Source: Capitulum mitella
Taxonomy: Eukaryota; Arthropoda; Thecostraca; Pollicipedomorpha; Pollicipedidae
Assembly (NCBI GenBank): GCA_030062745.1
Contig: CP099847.1
Coordinates: 27,080,923-27,144,922 of the forward strand
DNA: 64,000 nt
Direction: 5' to 3'
Shown here: positions 24,753 to 34,296 of the stretch, in pieces
How the letters are laid out: each line of letters opens with the position of its first letter
Numbering within the stretch: the first letter of the stretch is position 1
Notes under the pieces: generated by a model
Database searches by the model: none
Seen by the model: the letters and a program-made list of their open reading frames with translations, nothing else
What the model was told of the DNA's origin: nothing
Made by a program: the position numbers and the translations under genes

Positions 24753-27700
24753 CTGCGACAAGGAGGCAGACTCTTCATTGCTCCATATCACGGAAATCAC
24801 AGACTGGTAAAACACGCTTCCAAACTCATCCAAACCGTGTACAACAGCCACTCGGACCTCATTAGAACATTCAACTACATAATCTCAAACCACTTTTCAT
24901 GACGCTCCACAAATCAGCAGATCGTGAAACAATAACGCGCATCCTACTCGACAAACTCTTCACAATCACCCAACTGAACCAAACATCTCTTGTCTCCCGC
25001 CGTTCCTATCCCTTCACCCCCCTCCCCCCGCTGAGGGTTCCAACACTCACTGCAGATGATTTCCACGTAAGTGGGCAGGTCGCAGTCGAGGTCGGCCGTC
25101 GGCAGGTGGGTGCTGGATAGGACCTCCTCAAACTCGGCCGGCCACTCTTGCATCAGGTAGTCGATGTCCGGCATCGGCCTGCGGAAGGAGCAAGTTCGCG
25201 TCTTAAAAACTCAGTGTGTAGATTCATGTCAGATCACGCTGCAAACATCCTAGCATTAAACAAAAAAAAAAAAAAGGTGCAGGTCCGCATGTAAGGACGA
25301 ACACCAGCGAAACAGGACAGGCCGTAAACCAACGACCTTCCAAATGCAATTGTCCTAATTTCCGCGAGAATTTCACCGTCGCTTCGAAACAAAAACCACT
25401 TGACACGGCCTGCCACCTTCCGGCGCCGGTCGGCACCAGAGCCGCAGCCGGCGGCCGCGGGGCGGCGCGCCCTCACTTGTTGTAGTGCACGGACGGCGCC
25501 GGCTTGGAGCGGTGCAGGTCGCCGATGTCCTTGATCCACTTCTCCAGCGCCTTGGGGTTGCGGTCGGCGTTGGCCACGCTGGCCACGGTCGTCTGCTTCT
25601 GGGTGGTGGTCTTGGCGACGGCACGCAGCTGCAGGTCCAGCACGTTCTTGTCACTCTGCTGAGCGCGCGGCTCGTCCAGCACGGAGAGACCTGGCGGGGC
25701 GCCAGGAGACGTTCAGACGACGGTCTGCCGCTGTTCGAGGAGAGTCCACTTCCCAGGCGCCGTCTGGGCTCCCACCGTGGCCGACAAATGCAATGAAGAC
25801 CGTGGCATGCGACGCGGATTCGGCCAATCGAAACTCAAAAGCCCGAAACTGGCGTCACGCACTGGCCACATCGTCCCTGACCTTGAGCCGAAAGCAGGCA
25901 TCTCCTCGACATGGATGACCGAGAGTCGGAGTCTGAGTCGCCACTCACCGATGGAGTCGGCCTTGCCGTCGGGCCGCTCCACCTTGATGAAGGCGTCGAT
26001 GTCGCCGATGGCCGGGATGAAGTCCGGGATGAAGGGCCGCAGCCGGTTCTCCAGCTCGATGGTCTGCGGCGTGTAGCTGGTGATGAACTGGAACATCTGG
26101 GCGATCTCGGGCGTCACCGTCAGGTGCTCATAGTCGGCCGGGTCGTACGACCTGCGGGGACGGGGTCGCAGTCAGACGCCGTTCAGGTCAGGTCAGATCA
26201 GGTCAGACCCGCTAATCAGACGCGTCTGATCACACGCCGAGAGGTGCACGAGATGAATCGGACCAAGCGAGGTAGGTCGAGGGACAGACTGGGCGGTCGG
26301 CCAGATGAAACGTGTCATGTTACGTGACACGTCATGTCACGCCGTGTTACGTAACACAAGACCAGAGCGCAGACCTCAGGTCACGTACTGCCGGCAGTGC
26401 TACCGCCCGTCATCAGCATCTACATCACGTCCACCTATCAGTGGTCGGCCGGCGCCCCACGGCCGGCCGACCACTGCGCGCCCTCAGTCAGGGAGCAGGT
26501 GCAGCAAGAGGGCAGAGGCCGGGGACGGGGACAGGATATTTACGGTTCGCCGTCCTCCACTTCCTTGAAGATGCCCTGGCCGGCGAAGTGTTCGCAGAAC
26601 TGGGCCCGGGCCTCGTCCAGCGCCTCCTCCCTGTCCATGTCGCGCCGCCACGAGATGCCCTGGGACCGGCCACAGCTCAGGACGAGGCACGGGCGGGAAC
26701 AGGATCAGGGAGAGCAGTTCAGGCTGTGATGACTTGAAGGTGATGACAGCCATACATGAATGATTTAGACCGCAGAGACAGAAATGGAGTAGTCAACGCT
26801 AAACGGAAGAGAGACAGGAGCAGACGAGGACAAAGCTGTCTGGGTCACGATAAAGATGACAGGAAAAACGATTTAAATCATGCGCACGTTGCAAAGAAAT
26901 GGAGAAATTCAGATGACGAGGAAAACAAAAACGCCCGATCCAGGTCGAAAAACGACCAAGGAATTGATCAGATGGGTCCAGGCCACTCTGGTTACAGAAG
27001 ACGACTTAAGAGTCCAAGTCTGCCATAAGTGGTCCGCAGAGTTCGAACTGGTCACTTAACCGTGAGCAGTACGATTAGTAAAATCGCACAGGCATACGTC
27101 CATCACAAAATGGTCCTAAGGCTGATCCAGAAACAACTCCATAACATGGAATAAGTTCATCCCTCTCAATGTGAAAAATACCCATCGAAAAATATCTCAT
27201 CTCGGGCGGCTGAAACTGCACAATATGTTTACTCATGTTACGATGAATGCGGCTGTAATGCGTTAGCGGGGACTGAGGCACCAAGCAAAACAGTCCTCAC
27301 AAACAAACAACCTGCACGAACATGTCGCCTTGCGCCCTTCAGGCCAGGCGGGATATAATGTCAGCCACCCCAGACCGGAGCTGTCTGCTTCAACAGCACG
27401 GTCTGCGCCCCTTCAGCGGCGTCATCGGCGCCTCCTCCAATCCTCTTCTCACTACCACCCCCTGTCGGCGCGCCCACCGGTCCAATCCAACAGACCGACC
27501 GGCCACCGGCCGCCACGTACCAGCTTGGCCTCCATCGTCTCCATCATGACGTCGGAGGCGAGCATGTGGACCTCCCTGGCCTTGCTGAAGCCAGTGGGGC
27601 CGGGCGACATGCCGAGTTCGTCCAGCAGCTTCTGCTGGTCCGGCGAGATGGTGGGGCCCGGCGCCAGGTGCTGGCGCATGTTCGTCTCCACTTCTGGAGA

Positions 27701-30700
27701 CCTGGGGCAGCGACCGGGCCGGACAGGGACGGACGGGGATGTGACCAATGGAGGGGATGGGAACGTCGGATTGGTGGCAGCTCTTATCTTATGAGTGACT
27801 GCGCTCAGTAAAAATGGAAGAAAACACAAGACAGACTGAAGGGGGCACTTACACACATCGACAACAAATAAAAGAAACACATTAAAACGCAGTACTGCAA
27901 AAGACCTGACAAGACATAAACAGATATAAAAAGGGCCGGAAGAAAATGTTTCAAATGACGAACAAGAAAACTTTGGAAATTTCACGTAACCGAGCCTCGC
28001 AAAAATGCTTCAACTTAACGTATGCTGAATACCGTGAACAAAAACTGTAAAACAGACACCACAGGCTGACGGCAATTTTAAGACATCTGACAATCACTTC
28101 AAGACGTCACTGGCTGGCAAAACGCTGCCACACGAGAGCCGGGACAGGATCGGAGCAGGACCGGAGGCCGGGATCACCTCTCGATGGACATCCCGCGCGG
28201 CCGCTGCAGCCCGGACGGCGTCTGCGCCGGCGGCGCCTCGGCCGCCATCATGGCCTGCACCTTCAGCTGGCTGGGCGTGCCGCCCGCGGCGCCGGCGGCC
28301 GCCTCCGCCTCGCTCGCCGGCCGGTCGTACGCCTCGAGCGTCATGTTGCCGTCGTCGGCGATCTTGAGCGTGCCGTAGACGTTGTCGCGCAGCTCCTCGG
28401 GCACGGCCTCCGGCTCGGCGTCGCCGTCGACGTTGAGCACCTCGCCGCCGTCCTCGCGCGCCAGCGTCATGCTGCGCGCGCCGCGCGTGCGCTCCGAGCT
28501 GAACGGCTGCTGCAGCGAGGCGTTCGGCGCCGGCGCCACGCGCACCTCGGCCTGGCCCTCCAGCTCGACCGTGTCCACCTCGTCGGCGCCGTCGGCCGGA
28601 GGGGCGCCAGCGTCCGGTGGAGGGGCGCCAGCGTCTGGCGGCGGGGCGCCGTCGCTGCCGCAGCAGATTTCGGACGTCAGGATAAGGACACGGGGTGGAT
28701 GGAGGTAAACAGCAGGCCCCCGCGGCCTGTCGCGAGGTCCGGTGTCGGGGCAAAAACAGGATCGGCAGCAGGCTCGAAGCATCAGAGTCCAAGCGCGCAC
28801 CCGGCGATCCTTCACCAGACGCAATGAGACGCATTCATAGCGTCAAACTGACCGCATAACCCCTCATGTACAGCCAGTGTTATGCGGAAAGGTTCCAGTC
28901 CCTCCCCCCCCAAAAAAAACACTCCAGCCCCCCAGAAAACAAACAAACAGGAAAATATGGTTTACTACCATACAAGGGTAGAACAGGGGCTATTTCTCGG
29001 CGTTGAAGAACACCAGAAAATGCACCCAAAAACATTTTATACTCCCAAAGTTTGATATTATGCCTCCATCAAAAAGCTACATTATAACCATGCTGACAAA
29101 TTTCTAAGTCTACAAGCAAATGACTCTCCATTCAGCAAGAAGCAGGTATGTCACAACTAACACTGTTTCTTTACAAACGCCAACTTAAATCAGTATTTCT
29201 TTTTGCAAAGTTTTGTATTCTGACACCAAGAAAAAAAAAAAAACAGATTTCCAGCCCTGCCCCGGTACTTCGCGACTTCAGTTGGCATTTCACGAATCCA
29301 CAAAAAATTGCCAGCGCAGTCAAAGAACAACTAAATCAAGAAAACGAGGTTGCCGGTCAAACGACGAGAGATAAAGCAGGAAGTACTTAATTCTTCTGCC
29401 TGACAATCATACCGGAACATGACCACCAGTCCAAACAGAGACGTTCTCAAAGCGAGACATCCCAACAGCACGCGAGCACCAGCGGCCCAAACAACCTCCC
29501 ACCACGCCAACTCCCGTCACAAGTCCAGGCGTCGCATACACAAACGTCTCCCGCCAGTCCCGCCACAGCAGCGGCCAAGACCGGCGTCTCTCACCCCTCG
29601 ATGCGGGCGCTGTGCACGTCGTCGTCGTCATCGTCCTCCTCCTCCTCGCCGTGAGGACCGTCCTCCGCGGGCATGTCCTGAGGATCACGTCCCGAACACG
29701 GCGCGTGAGGACAACGACGACCGGACGTACAAGCGAGGGCGCGCTTTTGAGTTCGACAGCAAACGAAGCCGCCAAGTTTAGTGACGGTACACGAACGGCC
29801 GCCACTTCTGTCAAGTCGCTGGAAAGACACGCACGTGACGCGCATGACGCAAACCAAAATATTTTTGATGAGCATCCGAAAGCATGTGTCAGCCACACCA
29901 CCAAACACAAGTGCCAAAGAAAAACAAACAAAAGGGAGTCGTAGGAAAAAAATCTGCATCTTTAAAAAAGGAGCTCATCCATAACTTGGCAGCGTCCGGC
30001 ATATCAGTAATGAGTTTCTTATTCGCCATTCCTCAGTGCCAGCCAGACGGTAGTTTACAACTTAGAACCCATTCTGGGGGGGGGGTCTGAACCCAAGTTG
30101 TCCTAGTATGTTCACAAGCCTGGGGCGGCCAGGTCATCTCGAGCTAAGCGGACATAATGCCATGCTGCGAACAACGCGAGTAGGTGGTGGTGGTATTACT
30201 GGCTAAATTTTCACGGCCGGAACGGCAGCGCACCGAAGAAAATTCAGATGGCAGCACTTTACAATGACGGAATCCACTCCGTCGGCAAAAGAAAGTTCTG
30301 AGAGGCAGCACAGCGTGCATCACCCATTCTCAGTCACAGCACAGCACACGGCCAGCATCACTGCAGCACAGCACAGCACAGCACAGCTCAGCAAAACGGT
30401 CGGCCACCACAGCTGAGACGATCTTCTCCCAGGGTACGGCACTCTCCAGCTCGATCACACCACATCAGTCTGAGTTCGTGCATCCTACACAATCTGCGGC
30501 AACTTCTCCCGGCGCAGCAGAGCGCAGGACGGGACCGTCCGTGCACATCCACCAAAACCCCTGCCTGCGCATCAAACAGACCAGCCAGCGCACAGCTCCA
30601 TCAGCAAAACCACCCCAGCCGCCTGGCCTAAACGGCCACGGCAACGGCCAGCCCGAGCACAGCAAGGCACAGATCGACGGGCTCCGCACGTGCGCAGCGC

Positions 30701-33700
30701 AGATCGGACGGCTGCACGCGTGAGCGGCGCAGGTCAGCCGGCTGCCCACGTGAGCGGCACAGATCGGCCAGCCACCGGCACACGTGCCAGCGCAGGTCAG
30801 CGGGCTGCACACGTGAACACCACACATCGGCGTGCTCCGCACGTGCGCAGCACGAGCCGGCGGGCCGGACACGTGCGCGGCCGAGATCGGGCGTGCTCCA
30901 CACGTGCGCGGGCGGCGGGACCTCGTTGTCGGAGGCCGGGTCGAGCGGCGGCCGGTCGGCCTCCTCGGTGTCGTCGCCCTGGCTGCTCAGCCGCTCCTCC
31001 TGGCTGCCGGTGAGCGAGGCGTGGCCGTCCGGCGGGCCGGCGTCCAGGGTCTCCTGCGAGTTGACGCCCGAGGCGGCCGACAGCCGGCCGTCCTCGGACG
31101 GCCCGGGCAGCGGCTGTCACAGCACAGCACACACACACGTACACATCCGGCCCGCGGCTGTCTGTCACGGCACAAAACACTTACACGTACACATCCGGCC
31201 CGCGGCTGTCTGTCACAGCACAGCACACACATACGTCCACATCCCGCCCGCGGCTGTCTGTCACGGCACAGAAGCACACACGTACACATCCGGCCCGCGG
31301 CTGTCTGCCACGGCACAGAACACACACGTACACATCCGGCCCGCGGCTGTCTGTCACGGCACAGAACACATGACAGGTTCGTATACAGCCAGCCGGCCGG
31401 CGGCTGTCGTAACACACCACACATGCCCGCACACGGCCAACGGCCGCCACGGACAACATACACGTACGGATACGGTCCACCGCTGTCACGGCCGGCACCA
31501 CACGACAGGTCCACATACCGCCCGCCACCCGCACAGGTGTTACACTATGCCACACGTAAGTCCAGATACGTTCGATAGCTGTCCCAGTACACACGTCCAG
31601 AGGCAGACTGCAGCTGTCGCAGCGCACACATTCAGGTACCGTCGGCAGCTGTCCGGCATATACAGACCGACACACCAGCTGCTGTCGCGGCACAGCATCA
31701 TAGGTCCGGATTCAGCCAGCCAGTCAGCCGTCGGCTGCCACAGCACAGCACACACAGTTCCAGATACGGTCGACGGCTGTCACAGTACAAGTACACACTA
31801 CAGCTGAAGATTCGGATTCGAAAGATTCGAATATTTGGCCGGATATCCGGATTCGACGAAAGCTTATTCGGCCGAATATTCCGATTCGGCGAATGTTCCA
31901 ATCCTAATTTCAAGATTCAAATATTCGGCGACTATTCTCCTGGTCACTTTTCATCCGAAAATTCGACGAACATTCGAGTGTCAACCGAGCATTCAAATAG
32001 TCTTTTGCATTTCGCTGCAGAATCTGAGGAAATATACGAACCAATTTATGCACAACCAAATGAAATGCTAATCGGGGCATTGTCTGCCATTCTTCTGGCT
32101 TCTGTGCATCACTGTGGATGACAGCAACGCTGAAAGTGACACTACTAAGATATGCTCTATCTCCAACCCCTCCCCGCTTAAGAACGGATCTACCCACCAC
32201 ATTTGGTGGGGAGATGAGTGGGCTCGAGAATAATGTCACATTTGTTCCGTGTCTGGCAACGACGGACAGAGACGCCGGGTCGGCATAAGTCGATGAGTGA
32301 AGCTGGACGCTACCGTAAAGTACATATGAGCCTGTTTATCTTGTCTCTTTCACTGAAGTTTATTGAGATGAATTCAAAGGAACACATTAATGTCTCTCAA
32401 TACATTAATTGGCACGGTGCGTGCAATGTGCTTTTGTACATATGTTGATTTTCTATTGTCGCGGACATATATTAGTGCGAAATCGAAGCGAGAAAATGGA
32501 GCACGAGGAGTCCCTCACACACTATCCCGGCGACTCCGATTCGAAACTTGCGTTACGAAAGTGTGGTTATTTTTTTACCACATCGTGTTATCACGACCTA
32601 AACCACGTTTAATTCCTCTCTTTGAAAAGAAGCAAAATCGTGTACACAGACCGTTCACAAAAACCACGTTCTGTTGGCATTGTTGGAAATACGTCTCACG
32701 GAACGGTTGCGGCCAATACGGCCAAGCGGAACCTAGCCCTTGTTCTAATGTCTATGGATACGGTGGCGAGGAAATATTCCTACGTATTTCAAGGCTGGGT
32801 TGGATGCTTTTCCATCTTTATCTCTTCTTCTCAGAATAATCATTCTGAGGCGCAGTATCGTATGGGCTGGACGGTTTGGACCTCACGTTACACAGCAGCA
32901 TGGCTGCCAATCACAGCGCCCTCTGTCGCTGACGTCATGCACCTTCCCTGCCTCGGCAGTGCCCGCCGCCGTCCGCCCGGTGCTCGGCGCCGGTCGCGGT
33001 TTTAAAGTCCTGCAACTTGCTCATGAAACAGTAAATCAGTCTGATTCTCTGCACTGTTCCAATCCCATTGTACCTTTTGAGATTAAATAGCACAAACTTC
33101 AAAAGATGCAAGTTTCACAAACCTCAAACTTCACAAACTTCCAAAGAACCGGAAATACCCATCCAAATATTCGAATCCCGAGACCTATCCGAATTCTCAG
33201 CTCTAGCACACACGCGCGCCTGTTCCGCCACGCCTGCGGACCGTCACAGCGCAGCATACACGCCCACATGCAATCAACACGTCGCGGTCGACACCCTCCA
33301 AGTGCGACCCACGGCTAGTCCACTACCAAGTCCTCGTTGAAGCCAAACCATGGCCGTCGGGTCACATCAGGCTGGCAAACAATGACTAATGTCCCTCGGC
33401 TTACGTTCAGGTAACGCCATGGCTGTCTCACTGAAGTACACTGCTGAGGGGACATACCATTTCTCACGAGTTGCTAATGGCACACAACTGCCTCGCTGGA
33501 ATATTTTCGTCATGATTCACGCGGGGTGAATACTTAACACCATCAGAGCTGCTGGAATCCGGCAAAGTCGGAAGGCTAAGCTTATGGCATCGATCGGCCA
33601 GGCATGGGCTAACGGCTAACGGCATAGGCCATGGCCTCACAGATAACCATACCAAACAGAGAAGGCATCATTGCAGTTTTAAATGAACCAAATCTTACGG

Positions 33701-33981
33701 TACGCACCCCAAAACGAACAAAACTCAACAGCCGACACTTAGGCAGGCAGCCACTACCGACCGCGGCTACTCAGGACCAGCTCTGTCGCCACAGAAAGCG
33801 GGCGGTTTCGATGGCGTAGGGGCGCCCGTGGGACGAACAGTACCTTCTCCTCCATGGCGGGCTCCTCGTCGGACATGGGGGTCTGCTCCGGCTGGCCCGG
33901 CTCCGGCAGCGGCTCGTCCGCCGGCTCGTCCTCGGTCTCGTCGTCGGCCGGCTCCGGCTCGTCCGGCGCCCGCTCGTCGGT
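24613..33981 (-). CDS. IFT46: intraflagellar transport protein 46 (IFT-B subunit), ten exons, 5' end not placed
   Basis: IFT46 is a subunit of the IFT-B train that carries cargo along cilia. In arthropods it would serve sensory neurons and sperm. Exons from 5' to 3' on the minus strand are A 33,981-33,844, B 31,113-30,922, C 29,677-29,595, D 28,654-28,178, E 27,701-27,521, F 26,659-26,544, G 26,151-25,949, H 25,690-25,477, I 25,178-25,051 and J 24,752-24,613. All joins are in phase and total 623 codons plus stop. The conserved domain is in G-J: SYDPADYEHL, FIPDFIPAIGDIDAF, ELHRSK-like DLHRSKPAPSVHYN, PMPDIDYLMQEW and DIPVYKSKIQSLHVLFTLYS. A-C are acidic and disordered, as is usual for the family. 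D-F are not known from human IFT46 and interrupt the C-G join. The initiator methionine must lie upstream of A. A weak further candidate exon is 34,196-34,136. Confidence 0.85.
25051..25178 (-). CDS. IFT46: IFT46 exon I
   Basis: Encodes PMPDIDYLMQEWPAEFEEVL and LPTADLDCDLPTYVEIIC, a close match to the family's C-terminal region. The donor is GTGAGT. The codon split with exon J restores a serine before IMDIPVYK. Confidence 0.9.
25477..25690 (-). CDS. IFT46: IFT46 exon H
   Basis: Encodes LSVLDEPRAQQSDKNVLDL through ADRNPKALEKWIKDIGDLHR to HYN. The donor is GTGAGG. The split lysine codon joins to PMPDID of exon I, as in human HYTRPMPDID. Confidence 0.9.
25949..26151 (-). CDS. IFT46: IFT46 exon G (start of the conserved domain)
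   Basis: Encodes YDPADYEHLTVTPEIAQMF, YTPQTIELENRLRPFIPDF and IPAIGDIDAF. It begins with one base of a split codon (phase 2 from the preceding exon). Both exon C (ending GG) and exon F (ending CC) supply a compatible phase. Confidence 0.92.
26311..26357. repeat. adjacent palindromes in an IFT46 intron
   Basis: CGTGTCA and TGACACG form 7-bp arms at 26,311-26,317 and 26,325-26,331. GTGTTACGTAACAC at 26,344-26,357 is a perfect 14-bp palindrome containing TTACGTAA, the PAR-bZIP core. Confidence 0.7.
26544..26659 (-). CDS. IFT46: IFT46 exon F of the inserted D-E-F block
   Basis: Encodes GISWRRDMDREEALDEARAQ and FCEHFAGQGIFKEVEDGE, probably helical. The acceptor CCCAG is good. The donor GTAAAT is weak and overlaps an in-frame TAA (CCG TAA), so this could instead be a terminal exon. 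Phase 0 in, phase 2 out, compatible with exon G. I do not recognise the sequence family. Confidence 0.55.
27521..27701 (-). CDS. IFT46: IFT46 exon E of the inserted D-E-F block
   Basis: Encodes SPEVETNMRQHL, DQQKLLDELGMSPGPTGFSK and AREVHMLASDVMMETMEAKL. The acceptor CCCCAG and donor GTACGT are clear. It starts with one base completing the last codon of D and ends in phase 0, matching F. It looks like a conserved helical segment rather than random sequence. Family not recognised. Confidence 0.6.
28178..28654 (-). CDS. IFT46: IFT46 exon D of the inserted D-E-F block
   Basis: A 477-bp exon, low-complexity at its N-terminal end with APPPDAG repeats from a 21-bp duplication. Acidic sequence follows, then LRDNVYGTLKIADDGNMTLE, and it ends at GLQRPRGMSIER. 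The acceptor GCGGCAG and donor GTGATC fit, and phase is 2 at both ends. The frame stays open upstream of the acceptor but without a good ATG, which argues mildly against a separate nested gene. Confidence 0.55.
29595..29677 (-). CDS. IFT46: IFT46 exon C (acidic segment)
   Basis: Encodes DMPAEDGPHGEEEEDDDDDD followed by VHSARIEG. Its end corresponds to human DDDDEEHGAPLEG, directly before YDPADYEHL. The acceptor is CCTCAG and the donor GTGAGA. Confidence 0.75.
30680..30912. repeat. ~30-bp tandem repeat, about eight copies, most with an ACGTG core
   Basis: The unit resembles CACGTGCGCAGCGCAGATCG plus GACGGCTG. CACGTG or a one-base variant opens most copies. The array sits just 3' of IFT46 exon B (minus strand), so it lies in the B-C intron and abuts the weak donor. 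Confidence 0.75.
30922..31113 (-). CDS. IFT46: IFT46 exon B (disordered N-terminal segment)
   Basis: 64 codons, from PLPGPSEDGRLSAASG to DRPPLDPASDNE: polar, acidic and disordered. The acceptor GTGACAG is the start point of a 47-bp repeat array in the intron. The donor GTCCCG is weak, so the 3' limit is uncertain. Phase 0 at both ends fits exons A and C. Confidence 0.6.
31114..31800. repeat. 46-48-bp tandem repeat next to the exon B acceptor, decaying to 31,800
   Basis: Five or six good copies (31,114-31,390) share ACACGTACACATCCGGCCCG and GCGGCTGTCTGTCACGGCAC. Increasingly diverged copies follow. Read on the minus strand, each unit has a GTGACAGACAG followed by CCGCGGG, which resembles the true exon B acceptor GTGACAG followed by CCGCTG at the array edge. 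Confidence 0.85.
31801..33203. mobile_element. non-autonomous DNA transposon-like element with imperfect terminal inverted repeats
   Basis: The left end begins CAGCTGAAGATTCGGATTCG. The right end, reverse-complemented, begins GAGCTGAGAATTCGGAT, and both continue to GATTCGAATATTTGG (left about 31,828, right about 33,160). TA dinucleotides flank both ends (31,799-31,800 and 33,204-33,205), suggesting a TA target duplication. The interior has no recognisable transposase. It lies in the IFT46 A-B intron. Confidence 0.55.
33844..33981 (-). CDS. IFT46: IFT46 exon A (acidic Pro/Glu/Asp-rich segment)
   Basis: 46 codons, from TDERAPDEPEPADDETEDEP to MSDEEPAMEEK: acidic, as expected of the N-terminal arm. 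The acceptor CGCGCAG and donor GTACTG give phase 0 at both ends. The internal methionine in PMSDEEP could be a start if no upstream coding exon is used. A possible upstream exon at 34,196-34,136 (serine-rich SAVSSSELSASSRESAASSD) is in phase but weakly supported. Confidence 0.55.
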
Positions 33982-34296
33982 CTGCGCGGCAGAGTGGCGT
34001 CACGACCGCAGCGCGCCGGCGCCGCTTCCGGCAGGCGAACGGGGGGGGGGGGGCGGCGTCACAGGGCCGCGCTGGACAAACGCACGCTGGCCGAGCGCCG
34101 ACTACGTTAGCGAGGCACACATGCGCGGCGCTGACGTCAGAAGAGGCCGCGGACTCTCGGCTGGAGGCGGACAGTTCGCTGGAGGAGACCGCGCTCCTCG
34201 CAGACGGGGCAGGGGCGCAGCGAATGTATCGACGAGAGCCGACAACAGGAAGCCAGCCAGGCGCCACATGTACAGAAAGGCGTGCAAGCAGCGGAA

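Noticed and set aside
28094-28834. Separate nested gene made only of exons D-F
   Set aside because: Not excluded, but the frame upstream of D has no well-placed ATG start and no polyadenylation signal follows F. Phases fit IFT46 perfectly, so I kept the exons in IFT46 at reduced confidence.
30832-31807. Open frames of up to 304 codons with repeated HVHIRPAAVCHGTE-like peptides
   Set aside because: They run through the 46-48-bp array on both strands and in several frames. The repeat, not selection, keeps them open.
32390-32839. 149-codon frame inside the inverted-repeat element as a transposase
   Set aside because: No catalytic or DNA-binding motif of a transposase could be seen.
34136-34196. 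Additional upstream IFT46 exon, serine-rich
   Set aside because: In phase with exon A, but the donor (GTCAGC) is poor and the sequence is low-complexity. Mentioned under exon A, not annotated as a feature.
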